A stretch of DNA of 64,000 bases from Chaetoderma sp. LZ-2023a (taxonomy: Eukaryota; Mollusca; Caudofoveata; Chaetodermatida; Chaetodermatidae). Both the position numbers and the translations under genes were made by a program. The notes beneath the pieces were generated by a model. It had not been told where the DNA came from. It saw only the letters and a list, made by a program, of their open reading frames with translations, and searched no databases. This document shows, one piece after another, positions 21,640 to 34,859 of the stretch. The DNA lies in the NCBI GenBank assembly GCA_034401795.1, contig CM067369.1:139450496-139514495 (forward strand), read 5' to 3'. The first letter of the stretch is position 1. Each line of letters begins with the position of its first letter.

Positions 21640-22080
21640 TAGACTCGCCGTAGCAGACACATGCTATTTAGATCTTAAAATACGCCTGACTTGCTTTCCC
21701 AAAGAAGAACAATTGGTCTGAGATGACGATGATGTATTCAGTTCTTTGTCATGATGCGTTGAAAATGTACTGATTTAGGGTCGTCAATCCACGGCTGTGC
21801 CATGCCATATACCGCAAATTTGGGTAACACCCCCTGCTTCAGTAATATTATGAAGCGCAACAAGACAACCCACACAAAAGAATAGCTGAGTTTAGTGTTC
21901 ACATAAATTTTGTTTTATAAATTGATAGCACATTACATTAGACAATGATATTCCCGTGCGCGTCAGAAAACCCACAATCTAGATATAATCTATCAAAACA
22001 GATGTCGTCGATGTCAATGCCCTGCTTATTAGGGAAGCCGTTTAATGTATTTCAAATATCAATGTTGTCCCGATGGTATT
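21640..22080 (+). repeat. Composite repeat, 3' segment
   Basis: TCTGAGATGACGATGATGTA, CATGATGCGTTGAAAATGTA, GTCAATCCACGGCTGTG and TTTCAAATATCAATGTTGTCCCGATGG match 35,750-36,145 in the same order. Both copies run straight into a GT/GC-rich microsatellite (22,084 here; 36,155 there). Confidence 0.7.
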
Positions 22081-22083
22081 ATT

Positions 22084-22184
22084 TACGAGCGTGCGCGCGC
22101 GCGTGTGTGTGCGTGTGCGTGCATGCGTGCGTGCGTACGTGCGTGTGTGCGCGTGTGCGTGTGTCTGCATGCGTAGTGTGTGCA

Positions 22185-22276
<92 letters not shown>

Positions 22277-22305
22277 TGTGTGCATGCATGCGTGCATGCG
22301 TGCAT
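22084..22305. repeat. (TGCG)n microsatellite
   Basis: GTGCGTGCGTGC tracts dominate, with GTGT and GCAT variants. Cys/Val/Arg and Thr/His/Ala-Arg reading frames on both strands are translations of the repeat. Confidence 0.95.
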
Positions 22306-22799
22306 CCACCCCATCCTACTCTTGATGGATCGAGCAGTCTGTATGGAACAGCTATAGGAAATTAGTTACACGGTGTAACTTTCCTTTTGGATATATCAAC
22401 GCTAATTCTACAGGATTGATAGAATTTAATGAATAGGCCATATCAATAATAAATTAATTCAAATCAAACATAATAAACAGCCGTGTTAGACACTATATTT
22501 TCAATTTTCTTGCTCAGTAGTCAGAACAATCATCAGTGAAGCATAAGGGATTAGGGAAAGACAAAAATAGTAAATGGTAAGAAAATGGCCAAACTCGACG
22601 TTGATATTAAAAATAATATGTTACCAGGTATGGTATATAACAAATGGAAACTCAAATGCATCACCGTTTCGTATGAAACTTATCACACTCCTTTTCTAAC
22701 AGGGATTTTACTAACGACGTGCAATAAATGTGATCCGATATATAAACTAGCTCGAGTTCACATATTATGAACACAAGAATTCTGCAGAATTATGTCTCC

Positions 22800-23500
22800 C
22801 CTGTTTCCTATTTGTCACAGTTCCCTTCACCTTTTCCATTCAGACCTCAATGTTATCATCTTGCTTCCTAACATTATATGCAACCAGGGATCCAAGCTGA
22901 AATATAAACGTAAATGATCTGTTAAATGGAAAAACTAAATGGTGAAAGAGCGGAGGTGAAATATCAATGTCAAAATGGCATTGACCTTTTGACCTATTGA
23001 TCCCATTATCTTCATGCTGCTTTGTTATGGTATATGAAACCATGCGTCAAAGTTTGCTTCCTGTATGATTAAGCAATGCTAAACTTTAAGCAAACAAATA
23101 CTTAACATTGGAAGTACAAACATGACAGAGGTTAAATATCAAGGTTACAATGACCGTGACCTTGACCTAGTGATATCAATATCAGTACACATTTTTCTTA
23201 TGGTAGAGAGAATCATGTGTCCAAGATTAGTTCTGCTAGAATTAAGTAATTCTGAAATATAAATGCAAACAATTTGCTAAATGGAAAAATTTAACGTTGA
23301 AAGAGTGGAGGTTAAATAACAAGATCAGAGTGACATGGACCTTTGAACAGGTCTGATTTCAGTCACTATCCTGCATCCACTTGGCATAAGCAATCATCTA
23401 CCCAAATTTTATTTCATTAGGCGTAACCAATCCTGAAGTATAAGCTGATAAGTTATGCTAAACGCAACAGGAGATATCAGAAGATACCAAATATCTCGCC
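22800..23500. repeat. Diverged tandem repeat, period about 180 bp
   Basis: Blocks of the type TGACCTTTTGACCTATTGAT, GAAACCATGCGTCAAAGTTT, AATATAAACGTAAATGATCT, GTTAAATGGAAAAACT and GAAAGAGCGGAGGTGAAATA recur about four times (near 22,975, 23,155 and 23,335). Confidence 0.65.
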
Positions 23501-23648
23501 ATGTTATGGCATAACTCGGCCTGCCCTGGACTAAGTATTCAGTGAAAAAATAATGACCAATCTATACATGTTTATTTATCGAACCAAAGCTATCAGAATG
23601 TAGCAAATAGCTAAACTGTATATATATATACCAAAATATATATATGAC

Positions 23649-23747
23649 CTTAAAGTTATGCTTCTCCAAATCTCCAAATCTATATATCTATGCTACAGCA
23701 TGACAGGCAAGCATAGATTTGGAGATTTGGAGAAGCATAACTTTAAG
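23649..23747. repeat. Perfect 35-bp inverted repeat
   Basis: CTTAAAGTTATGCTTCTCC... (23,649-23,683) is matched base for base by its complement ...GGAGAAGCATAACTTTAAG (23,713-23,747) with a 29-bp loop. Confidence 0.9.
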
Positions 23748-23999
23748 ACTGAACAATAACGCCTCACTGCCTAGTGGGAGCCTGCAGTACAATGACTCCT
23801 GGCACACCAAGTCTGACCGAATGGCATTTTGGTTTAAACAGAAGCAAAATTCAAAACCTGCAAAAAGTAGAAACATTTTCAAAATCAAGTAAATTAATAT
23901 AATGCAGACTACATTTAAGCAGCCTTTAGAGCAAATCAAAACATTGTATCTAAATTGTGTAAGTCTTTGCTGATTAAATTGTCATTTGAAAAAACCGTA

Positions 24000-24800
24000 G
24001 ACACAGCATTTAATAAGAAGACCCTAGATGCATATCAAGCCTAAAAAGTCAGAGTCCAAACCCAGTAAAATATGGAAAAATCTAATCAAAGGCTCTTTCT
24101 TTTTAATGCAGACTAGACATGGGAGCATCGCATAAAATGAATCTGTGAGGTTTTAATCAAATAAGATAAATCCTTGTTTACTAAATTGTCATTTGAAAAG
24201 GGTTTAACATGGATGAAAATAGACCATGAAATAATCAAATTTCAAACACAGTAAAAGTATGGAAGGATTTAGAAAATCAATTTGCTTTTGATGCAGTCTA
24301 GTTCTAATAATCAATAATCATGTAGAACCAATCTGCAAAGTTTTATTCAAATCGGGTAACCAATTGTTGATTAAAATGTTAATTGAAAAACCATAGCTGC
24401 AGCAAAAATCCTTAACCTGAAGGCATAAAATTATTTAAGTGCAAAAGCAGAAAAAGAGTGCACAATTTTGAAAATCTATTTCTTTTTTATACACACTAGT
24501 CCTAATGACCGCAAAGAATATATCTGTGAAGTTTTATATAAATTTGATAACTCTACAGTGAGTAAATTGTTATTTGAAGAAAAACGTAAGCAAGGTAAAA
24601 TATTTTTACGAAATCCCAGGCCAAACTACGTACACATCCGGAAAATTTCAGAAAATCTATTACATTTTGATGCAGAGTAGTTCTAATCGTGTATATAACA
24701 AATCTGTTTCTTTTTTATACAGACTAGTCCTAATGACCACAAAGAATACATCTGTGAAGTTTTATGGAAATCCGATAACTCTTTAGTGACTAAATTGTTT
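24000..24800. repeat. Tandem repeat, period about 180-200 bp
   Basis: The cycle GCAGACTAGACATGGGAGCA (or CACTAGTCCTAATGACC), TCTGTGAGGTTTTAATCAAA, TAAATTGTCATTTGAAAA, and GTATGGAAAAATCTA repeats about four to five times, with near-identical pieces at 24,490-24,560 and 24,715-24,800. Confidence 0.65.
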
Positions 24801-24902
24801 TTTGTTTTTGCAACTCGTTAACTGATTTATGACCTGCACTGTAGATGGAAGGCGATATATTCCGGCTAGAATGCAAGACTGTGTAATTTAAATCAGAAAA
24901 AG

Positions 24903-25000
24903 TACTGTTGAATATTTTGAACAAAATTGGATTCGAAGACGTTGCTGCATATAGCAGCAATGTCCATCAATCCAATTATTTTCAAAATATTTAACAGTAC
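24903..25000. repeat. Palindrome family copy
   Basis: TGTTGAATATTTTGAACAAA with ATTGGATTCGAAGACGTTGCTGC on the left pairs imperfectly with GCAGCAATGTCCATCAATCC and AATTATTTTCAAAATATTTAACAGTAC on the right. Confidence 0.65.
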
Positions 25001-25375
25001 ATTTCGTATTAACTAACAGATTGTTGTTTTTGTTTTTGTAAACTTGTAAACCTATATAAGACCTGCACTGTAGATGGAAGGAGATATAGGTAGAAGACAA
25101 GATAGCGTAATTGAAATCAGGCTTATATAGCGAGTAAGGTGTCGTTAGCTAAAAGAAATATCATCTATTTGTCCTGCCGCCTCAGTTTAATAACGCCAGT
25201 TTCTTGTACCAATACACTACCAGTCAAAGCCTGTCTGTAACGACCGTCTACAGACCATCGAATAGGCGCGACTGTTCGCATGCCGTCGGTTGTAAAAACC
25301 ATCTCAAATGTTATGATATATATAATTAACTGTACTATGCTGGTGGGTGCAGGCGGTGCGTTGAAGCTTGTACTA

Positions 25376-25940
25376 GGTTCCCTCCTGTCAATTGCCTATT
25401 GCCATGTATGTTTCCTCCTGTCAATTACAGAGTGACATGGTTGTTTCTTCCTGTCAATGGTCAATTGGCATGTATGTTTCCTCCGGTCAGTGGCCTATTG
25501 GCTTGTGTGTTTTCTCTGGTCAGTGGCCTATTGGCATGCATGTTTCTTCCTGTCAATTGTCAGTTGGCATGTATGTTTCCTCCTGTCAGTGGCATATTGG
25601 CATGCATGTTTCCTGCTGTCAGTGGCCTATTGGCATGCATGTTTCCTGCTGACAGTGGCCTATTGGCATGCATGTTTCCTCATATCAGTGGCCTATTGGT
25701 ATGCATGTTTCCTCATGTCAGTGTCCCATTGGCATGCATGTTTCCTCATGTCAGTGTCCCATTGACATGCATGTTTCCTCATGGCAGTGGCCCATTGGGA
25801 TGCATGTTTCATCCTGCCAGTGGCCCACTGGAATGCATGCTTCCTCTGTCAGTGGCCCATTGGCATGCATGTTTCCCCCTGTCAGTGGCTTATTGGCATC
25901 TATGTTTCCTCCTGTCAAATGTCTTATGCATGTTTCCACA
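25376..25940. repeat. Minisatellite, unit about 34 bp
   Basis: About 16 units of the form TGTTTCCTCCTGTCAGTGGC + CTATTGGCATGCA. Because the unit length and composition avoid stops, long open frames exist in several frames and on both strands (Met/Phe/Pro/Cys repeats). I treat them as artefacts. Confidence 0.9.
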
Positions 25941-26639
25941 TAAAAGTCGCATATTCGATATGAGTATGTATCAGTCTATGCGAGTAAAAAGTGCATTTAC
26001 TTTGTGGTCACATGAGATTAATCTCATCTATGTGATTTAACATTTACACATGGCATACACATTATGGAGATCAGTTTGTCATTAGAACCAGCCTTATAGC
26101 TACTATTAATACCAAAAAGGAGTGGGTCTCCGTGAAATGACCATATGAATGCGAGAACGATCTCGTGCCTCTGGACTAATATCGTGAAAGGAGCACTTCC
26201 AAATGACAAAGGAAACTGTCAATGTTCAATGTGCCGCGTGATGTCTCGCCAAATTTAATGATGATGCTCTACCCGCTATATTGGCCACGAAAAACACTAG
26301 TTTGCTCATGTATGTGCACTATAAATATGTTCACATGACAAAATTTAGGCCTACTTAACATGTATAGTTACTTATGAGCAATTATGCTTTTGCTTCGCAT
26401 TCTGAGGTCATGTAGATATACTTTTCTTCATGTTAATTTATTCCTATTTATACTCCATGTGCAAATCTGTTCAAATCTGTGCAGCATCATAAGTAATACC
26501 AGGAATTATTCTCTCTTTCATAGTATACGAGATCACAATTGACCTTTCCAATCTATCCATCCATCATAAGACGTCATGATCAACTACAAAATGACGTCAT
26601 AATCGTTATGTCATGTCTGACTCGATTTAGTTGGTCTTT

Positions 26640-27400
26640 AACGCCTAATAGTCCGACACTTTGTACAAATTGTATGCCTTTAGCATTTAATAAACATTCT
26701 ATTGAATATTTTGAAACTAATTTGACTGGGCGCTGTTACGCCATAGGTAGCAACAGCACCCTGTAAAATTAGTTTCAAAATATTTAACGGCTTACCTTTA
26801 TAGTTTTCTGGAAATTGATAGTCAGGGAGTTCAGGGATCGATCGATCCCAACACGAGCGAGGTGTGAGTTGAGCTTAGCTAGAGATAGGTGTGGCATAGT
26901 TAAAACTGGAAAGGTCCATTTCACTTCAACCTATTTGAATTATTGATGTGAAACATGTTTATCTCCCCAATCATCCGACCGTTCATCGTATGCAATATGT
27001 GCATCAATGCATACTAAATAGAGAAGTATTGATAATATAAATTTGGAAACAGCTAACCAAATATTAGAAGTTGTCTCCATCACATAATTACCGAATCGAA
27101 CACCTCACTGAAACACTCATCCCAGATATCAAGAACCCTGGCCGCGTTTGATCAGATGCCTTTAAATGAGATTTGTCAATCTTATTTTATCTGATCAATA
27201 AAATGGTTTAGTAATACTGTAAAAAGCGTTTTCTTGTCGACCAACACAGATATCCACGGCATTCCACGCCCCTGGTTATACCGAGCTGCCAGCTCTGTCA
27301 CTTTCACAGTAGAACTGACATGTGTCCGTGGACAAGGATATACATACCGTGCTTTTAAATTGATAAGGGAAATATATTTATCTTCTTGTTTGGATTAAAT
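26640..27400 (+). repeat. Composite dispersed repeat copy with palindrome
   Basis: It starts with CTAATAGTCCGACACTTTG and contains the palindrome 26,699-26,789 (TTGAATATTTTGAAACTAATTTGACTGGGCGCTGTT...). It continues GATCGATCGATCCCAACACG, GAGCTTAGCTAGAGATAGG and GTCGACCAACACAGATATCC in the same order as 16,780-17,480. Confidence 0.75.
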
Positions 27401-27693
27401 TAAAGATGCATATTCACACCAAAATGCTTGAATATAAAATTGTTAAAATTCTATACTTTTAGGGGCTTAGGTTGTGTGCCCAGATGTAATAATGTAGCGA
27501 TTTTATTCGGGTACGAACAGCATTCGGTTGTGTGATTCCTTGAAAATTACGTTTTCATTACGTCATTCATGGGCTTTCCCCAAATCGACACGTTATTCTG
27601 CACATGTGTTCCAATACATAAGTCAAATTCGTAGTAAGTGGGCTCGAATGTGAAACTCACTGAAAGGCTGATAGACTATTTTAGAACATATTC

Positions 27694-27846
<153 letters not shown>

Positions 27847-28534
27847 GAAGTGAACGCACGCGTTTATTTAGCTCTGCAATTGCTGCCCGAATTAGCTAGT
27901 TTCTAGCGCGATTTTGTAGATAAATTTTATACATATATTTCGTATTAGTATTTCCTTTCAAACTCTATGTTTAATTTGTAAATTCTTGTCTTGGTTGGAG
28001 CGCATTTTGTGTCTCCATTTTCTAATGTCATTTCTCTTAGCTGGCGGTTTCCGCCATTTAATAGAGCTCCTCTTATTGTGGTCAATGCAAAGCATTTCTC
28101 CCCGCGCCAGTCTGCTATTTCTATAGTTCGTAGGCTAGCGCATTATATTTGGCAAGATCGCTTGAGTGAGTGGCTTTAATTCCTTTGTCATTTGTAAGCA
28201 CAAGCCTAGTTCTTTAACTATATAACTCCTTATAGTCAGTTGGCTGTCCCCGGTCAACTCGAACAGACTGACAAATATATGACTGTACAATCTATTCACA
28301 TATTTGTTAGTATACTTTAATCGGCTAGGTGTTATTGAACCACTTAGAAAGGGGTTCAAACTAACAAATATACGACTGTACTCTCTATTCGTATATTTGT
28401 TTGTAGACGTCAGGGTTTCAAAAGGGGACACTATTTATTTAGTGTTTAGCTCTTTCCCTGACGTCCTGGTGTTATATAAGTATATATTTATTATATATTG
28501 TAGGAGTATGCGGTTCCTCCTTTGATAAACCACC

Positions 28535-29891
28535 ATGGCAACCTATAAGCGTATCCTAAACCTTAAAATAACAACTAAGGGGTGGGATGTCACGGCTATC
28601 GACGTGTATCATGGGTTAAAAGACGTCGTTGGCGCGGGACCTGCTACTTTGCCGGGGCTTATCAATGTTACTAAAACTGTATGGAGTGTAACAGTGTCAA
28701 ATTAGGGGGTCAAGGAAAAGCTTCTGGAAGATGTTCTTATTGTAAAAGGTGAAGTTTGTAACGTAGAGGAAATCGTGTCAGCTAGGTTGCTAGTGAAAAT
28801 GAAAGTTCCACTAGAAATTCCAGATGACAGAATCATGAGTGAACTCAAGAAGTATGGCAAAGTGCAAAAGATTGAACGGGAAACGTATCCCTTTGACCGA
28901 ACGCTAGAAAACGGTGTAAGACGTATTTGGTTTGATAAAGTGGATAGCCCTTTACCAAGCAGATTGACGCTTGATGGCAGCTTTGTCCTGCCCTTATGGT
29001 ATAGAGGGCAAATTAAAGAATGCCGGATCTGCCTAAGTACTGACCATTTGGCAACAGATTGTCCCAATCGAAACAAATGTTTGCTCTGTGGTTCAGTTGA
29101 CCATTTTAAATGGCGCTGTCCAAAAAATCAAAACATGCCATCAGTATCAGGAGATAATCTCCCATTAAAGGATGCAACTGAGTCAAATGCTTCTGAAGCA
29201 ACCGCTACGGAAGCTGTTGTTTTAGTTCATGCCACTGTAAATGACACAAACAAATCATCAAATCCTGTTAAAGTAACTACAGTTGATGAAATTCATGTAT
29301 TAGAAGAGGGTATAACCTTAAGTCAAGAAAATACTCAAAATGCAGGGAGAGCCAAACGTTGCTGTAAAATACACGCAGGAAAATGATGATGTTACAGAAG
29401 AGCCAGTTTACAATTCCTTAGAAGATGAATTAAAATTACGACAGGATAAGTTTAGGACTCAGAAGACAGAAAGTTCAGTCGATTTTCCGCTAAGCACACT
29501 TGATTTAAGTCAGCTTGAAGATATGGTAAATGATGCTCCTGCCAAATGTTACTTAAGTAGCAATAAGCGTCATAAAGAAGACAATAGCTCAGAATCTGAG
29601 ATTGAAGTAAATGATATGGATGATGATACAATGTCAGTTGCAGAATCAGATGTGTCCATTCAAACACAGAGTTCACAGATGAAAGATGAAATGGTAATGT
29701 ACCGATCAGAAGGGGGTGAAGTGTTAGTGCCATATGTAACGGCGAGAGGCGTGAAATATCGTCTACTGCGCCATGATTCTGATATTTCCAAATATGAATA
29801 TTTGTCTGTGGTAGAACTAGGAAATATTGAATTCGCAGGAAAATTAGGTAAATGGTCTAAGAAACGAGCTAAAAAACCCAAATCTAGTTAA
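28535..29891 (+). pseudogene. LINE ORF1: nucleic-acid-binding protein with two CCHC zinc knuckles
   Basis: The start ATG at 28,535 has a strong context (ACCACCATGG) and reads MATYKRILNLKITTKGWDV. An in-frame TAG lies at about 28,703, after which the frame continues to 29,386. The central part has an RRM/dUTPase-like region (KVPLEIPDDRIMSELKKYGK) and two CX2CX4HX4C knuckles: CRICLSTDHLATDC and CLLCGSVDHFKWRC. A frameshift between 29,340 and 29,386 moves to the next frame, which carries an acidic C-terminal tail (NDMDDDTMSVAESD) and ends KKRAKKPKSS at 29,891. ORF1 proteins of this group coat the RNA and take it to the target. ORF2 starts 4 nt after the stop. Three lesions or fewer in 1.35 kb suggests moderate age. 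Confidence 0.75.
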
Positions 29892-29895
29892 TCTA

Positions 29896-32800
29896 ATGAT
29901 GGCGGTTGTAAACATCATTTTACAAATTATGATCATCTGCACCATCAATTGCAGAGGATTAAATACCGAATTCAAGCAGCGCCACTTGCTTGAAGAATTA
30001 GCAAATGAGAGAGTTGATATTGCTTTTCTACAAGAGACCAAAATTAAAAAAGCTGAAGTGTATGAATCTCTCAAAGATATTTCAAAAGGGCAGATTTCTT
30101 TTTCTTTATCACAAGATAATAGTGCGGGAGTGGCCATTCTTATCCTGCCCCACTGTCTCAACTATGTTGACGTTATATCGTCGTCATCAGATCCAAATGG
30201 ACGATGTATTTGTGTATCAACCGATGTACTAAACACAAGTTTAAATTTGATGTGCCTTAATGCACCTACCTCTCATCAATTGCGCCGTGAATTTCTAAAT
30301 GATGTTTCCACAATAATTCAAGACAGAACGCCCGAAAACCTAATTATGGGCGGTGACTTTAATTGCATATTAGACGAGGCTAAAGACAGAAACTCTAGGT
30401 CTAATTTTAATGACACATCGCATAATATTTTGAACCACATTTGTGAAAATAAAAACTTGTTAGACACTTATCGGATTGAAAATCCAGAAGGCCAGGAATT
30501 TACTTGGTTTTCAACCGATGGAAGGTTAGCTTTAAGGTTAGACAGGATCTATGTAGAACGTTCATTAAAAGGTTACATGTGTAAAACTAACATAAAACCA
30601 GTAACTTTCTCTGATCAAATTAGACAATGCTGACTGGGTCACACGAGGAGATGGATTTTGGAAACTTAATGTAGCATTGCTACGAGATAGTTGCTACCGC
30701 AAATGTGTGGAAAGTTGTTGGAGGCATTGGGATGAAAGAAGAGGTTCGTATGAATGTATAACAGACTGGTGGGAAGATGCTAAATCAGACCTGAAATATA
30801 TTTCACGGCAGTATGCCATTAGGAAAGCACGTAAAATACGAAAGCGTAAAAAGGCTCTTCAGAGGTCGTTGTGTAAAATTAATAAAAAAATTAATGATGG
30901 GGAATATAATTATTACGAACTATTAGTTAAATTAAAAGGTAGACTAAATGAACTAGAGCAATATCAGTTTGATGGCGCCAAAATAAGGCCAAGAGCACAA
31001 ATGCACACCGAGGGCGAAAAGCCTACACGTTACATTCTTGTAATTTGGAAAAAGCAAGAGGTATAGAGAAATTAATGCGCTCACTGAAGACTAATGATGG
31101 AGTATCAGTGTGCTCAAATGCAGAAATGATTGAAACAGTATCCGAATTTTACAAATCATTGTATAAATCTGAGGGAAGCGAGGAAACTGCAATTAGAGAT
31201 GTTTTAGCTAATATAACGAAAAGACTTCCAGATTCATGTCGCGAAAGCTGTGACCAATCAATAACAATTGATGATTTGACAAAATCCCTCAAAGGTATGA
31301 AGTTAGAAAGGTCTCCTGGATGTGACGGACTTCCAGTTGAATTTTATCAAACATTCTGGCACATATTTGGGCCAGTATTAGAAGAAATAGCAACCAGCAT
31401 TTTTAAGCAAGGGCATCTCCCTGCATCGATGGCCCAAGCATATGTTCGGCTTATATACAAGAGGGGTGACAGAAATAAAATACAGAATTATAGACCAATC
31501 TCTCTACTCTGTGTAGATTATAAGATTATTACTCGGGCACTAACATTAAAACATGGCGCAGTCCTAGGCGAAGTCATTCATGATCTCCCTGCTCTGTGCC
31601 AGGAAGATCAATATTAAACAACACTTTGCTTATACGGGACCTTATTCAATTAGTTGAAAAGGATTGTATCCTAGCAGCAATAATAGCACTTGATAACGAG
31701 AAGGCGTTTGACAGACTGGAATGGGATTTCTTGTTTAAGTCTTTAGACCATATTGGCTTTGGTTCAAGATTAATTAAATGGGTCAATATTTTATATACTG
31801 ATATAACAAGTTGCTATTTAGTTAACAATCAGCTATCCAAACCTGTAGTATTGGAACGAGGTGTCAGACAGGGTTGTTCATTATCCCCGCTTCTAGTCGT
31901 CATAGCTATGGAATCGTTGGGGGCCACATTGAGGCAACGCAATGACTTTCAAGGAGTATGTATACGTGGCGTAGAAAGGCCACTAAAGGTTTCTCAATAT
32001 GCAGATGATACGACTGTGTTTGCTGGTAAAAATACGGATTTTAGAATTTTAAATGGAGTATTAACAGATTTTCAAAAGGCATCAGGACTTAAAGTCAATA
32101 AAGATAAATCTAAGGGATTGTTTTTGGGCGATTGGAAGGGCAGAACTGATAATGTGATGGATATTAACTGCTCAAATGATGTCATACAAATTTTGGGTAT
32201 TTACTTTAGTAGAGAACAAAATGTATTACTAAACTGGGAAGAAAGGATATCCAAGCTAAAGTGTGTATTACTAAATTGGAAACGACGTCGCCTAACTGTC
32301 TTTGGCAGGACATTTGTCCTTAATAATTTAATTTTATCTGGACTGTGGTATACCGCTTCTGTAGTTCATATGCCCAAATCAGTAGAGTCAAAGATCAACA
32401 CGTTACGTTTGTCCTTCTTATGGGAGGACAAAGCCCATTTAGTATCGCAGTCAATCCTCACCAATGAAAAGCATGCTGGAGGCCTGGATTTGGTTAATGT
32501 TTCAGCAAAGTGTGCTTCTTTAAAATTGAAATTCTTGAATAAGTTACTTACTTCAAACTCATCTTGGTCAAGTGTTTCAAGGGCACTTCTCCATAGGTAC
32601 ATTGCCCCCATTTCCAGTAGAATGTTTATTTATGTGCAATAAATTGCCACCTAATCATCAAAAGATTCCAAATGTATATAAAGTACAGATCGAAGACTTA
32701 AAAATATTTACACGATCAATGCCATAACCCAATTGTTGGGAAGATGCCTTAGAGCAACGTCTTTGGGGCATCGAGTTGATTTGTGATAATGATGATCCAT

Positions 32801-33719
32801 TATATTTGCCCTCTATGGCCAAAAATGGTATTCAATATTTACGTGACTTGGTAAATCCGAAATCTCGTAGATGGATTGCGATGCAAGATGTAGCAAGAAT
32901 AACATCAATGAGACATATTGATGCTCAGCGCTTCTTTGTTAGAATAAAGAATGCAATACCTGCTGTATGGTTCAAATTGCCGAAAGCATGTGGCAACATT
33001 GATATGTTGAAACCAATAAAAAATACAACATGGCATCTAGAGACTGCTATAGAATTCTAATGCAAAGTCGGAGACAGACTCCTATTGTGGTTAGGCATTG
33101 GAACAATTTAGGATGCACGCCAAAGAACTGGAAAAATGCCTGGAAAGCAATACATCTACCTTGTCTACCAGGAAATGCACGGGACCTGGCATGGCGATTA
33201 CTCCATCGAAGGCTATGGGTCGGTCATCTTACTTATATGTGTAAAATATCAAGTACAGACCAGTGCTTATTATGTAATACTAAGGAGGAAACGATAGACC
33301 ATCTATTTACTCAGTGTCGCATAACTACATGCTTTTGGGTATATATCAATATGCTCCTTGCTAAATTTGGAACCAAATATGTGAATTTAGTGGCTGAAAC
33401 AATTTTGTTCAAAGATTGCTCAACTATCGTACGAATCATTAATAGCAAGGAGAAAGAATTGTTAATAACCCTGTTATCTGTAGGAGTGTGGGCCATCTGG
33501 AAGCATCGGTGTTCAGAGGCCAGAGATAAAACCGGCAACAACCATCAGAGAGCCATACAAGCTATATTTCGATCATTGTTGATAAACTGCATTCATCGTG
33601 AATTTTATAGGCTAGTAGAACATGGGAGAGAAAGTAGATTTAAAGACGTATGGTGCAAAACTGGCCTAGTATCAATTGAATCTCTAAAAAATATCAAAAG
33701 CGGAACTTGTATAAGCTAG
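29896..33719 (+). pseudogene. LINE ORF2: APE-like endonuclease and reverse transcriptase
   Basis: The endonuclease (29,896-30,633) shows INCRGL, FLQETK, MGGDFNC and LDRIY, the usual Asn, Glu, Asp/Asn and Asp motifs. Its terminal SDH-type motif reads SDQ here, just before a frameshift near 30,635. The linker GDGFWKLNVALLRDSCY is typical of L1/Tx1. The reverse transcriptase carries RSPGCDGLPVEFYQTFW, NYRPISLLCVDYKI, IIALDNEKAFDRLEWDFL, GVRQGCSLSPLL and the catalytic QYADDTTVF (about 31,998-32,024), then GRTFVLNNLILSGLWY. The C-terminus has CLLCNTKEETIDHLFTQC, a CX2CX8HX4C motif. Frames change near 30,635, 31,030, 31,600, between 32,640 and 32,775, and near 33,040, so no intact protein is made. 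In life it nicks target DNA and copies the RNA in place. Confidence 0.85.
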
Positions 33720-34557
33720 CATACTCGCTGCATATTGATAAATGCTATTTTAATTTAATTTAATTGCCTTTATTTTAAAATTGTAATGCCTTAGGAGACT
33801 CTAATCTTGACGAATATCCTAACCTTGGTATCAGAATATTTAAATATCAAATGAGCATTATGTCAATATTCTGGAGGTAATCCGATTTTCAAGTTAACAG
33901 AGTGTGATATCTTACAATTAGCTTCCTGTTGTAAATATTTACTGTATTTGTTCCAGGGTAATTTGCAAAAACTTACAATGAAGTAAATTTAGAATGTGAA
34001 CCCAGCGCGCCATCTAAGTAGTCATAGTTTGTATACGTTTGCTTTGTGCATTATATTATATAAAGGCTACTACGTCCGTTGGGTATTTAATAATCGGCTA
34101 ACTGGCGTCAATGAGTGACCTTTTGTTACTTATTGACGAGTCACCTTGCCACTTGTTGGCGAGCTGCACTCGCCATTTGGCCCTACTACTATACGGTGTG
34201 CTATGTTAAACTACATATGATCTACTTAGCCTGCCGGTCATGAATCGGCTCAATGGCATCAATGATTAGCAGTAGCTTACTGCTAATTATTGCTGAGTGG
34301 CTATGACTTACGTTATGGTATCAGCTCTTTATTAATTATGTTTTCTATGTAGTTATGCCACGGTTGTGGTATATGATAATAGAGTATTTTAGCTTGCACT
34401 GTTTTGACATGTTAGGTTTGTATTGTTATTCTATTAATAAAGCCTGCTATTTCAACCGATTTTGTATGGGGGTTTGCAAGCCTTTTTAAAGGAGTTCCTC
34501 CGGGAAGTGTATCCGACTGCGTCAGCGTCAGGGTCGGATTTTCAAAAAAGAAAAAGA

Positions 34558-34621
34558 AGTAGTAGTAGTAGTGGTAGCAGCAGCAGCAACAACAGCAGCG
34601 GTGGCGGCGGCGACAGCGATT

Positions 34622-34704
<83 letters not shown>
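34558..34704. repeat. (TAG)n microsatellite, right flank of LINE
   Basis: AGTAGTAGTAGT, an interrupted CAG/CGG/GTG stretch, then pure TAG triplets. It is the likely continuation of the array at 27,694. Confidence 0.95.
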
Positions 34705-34859
34705 CGTAGTAAGAGTCCAATTGATTGAATAAAATCACTACTTTCGGATACGCATACGCATACACATATGTGCAAATCGAATCACTCATTCGGATACTCA
34801 TACGCATACGCATACGCATACTCGTTAATGGAATCCTAGCTTTAAACGAAATAAATCTG

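Larger units (their letters stand above)
27847..34557 (+). mobile_element. Tx1/L1-type non-LTR retrotransposon, near full length, decayed
   Basis: A 5' UTR of about 690 bp is followed by ORF1 (zinc-knuckle protein), ORF2 (endonuclease plus reverse transcriptase), a 3' UTR and an AATAAA signal at 34,436. The element lies between two (TAG)n arrays in the same TAG phase orientation, as if it had inserted into one array. ORF2's layout (N-terminal APE-like endonuclease, C-terminal CCHC-like motif, WKLN linker) fits the Tx1/L1 group. Multiple frameshifts make it inactive. Confidence 0.8.

Noticed and set aside
22042..22365. Cys/Val/Arg and Thr/His/Ala repeat proteins
   Set aside because: They are translations of the (TGCG)n microsatellite on both strands.
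25399..26040. A 213-aa open frame rich in Cys, Met, Phe and Pro that could suggest a repeat protein
   Set aside because: It is read through a 34-bp minisatellite that is also open in two other frames, and the frame ends in unrelated repeat sequence. No domain or start context supports it.
34412..34819. Poly-Ser and poly-Tyr/Leu frames
   Set aside because: (TAG)n array next to the LINE, not a gene.
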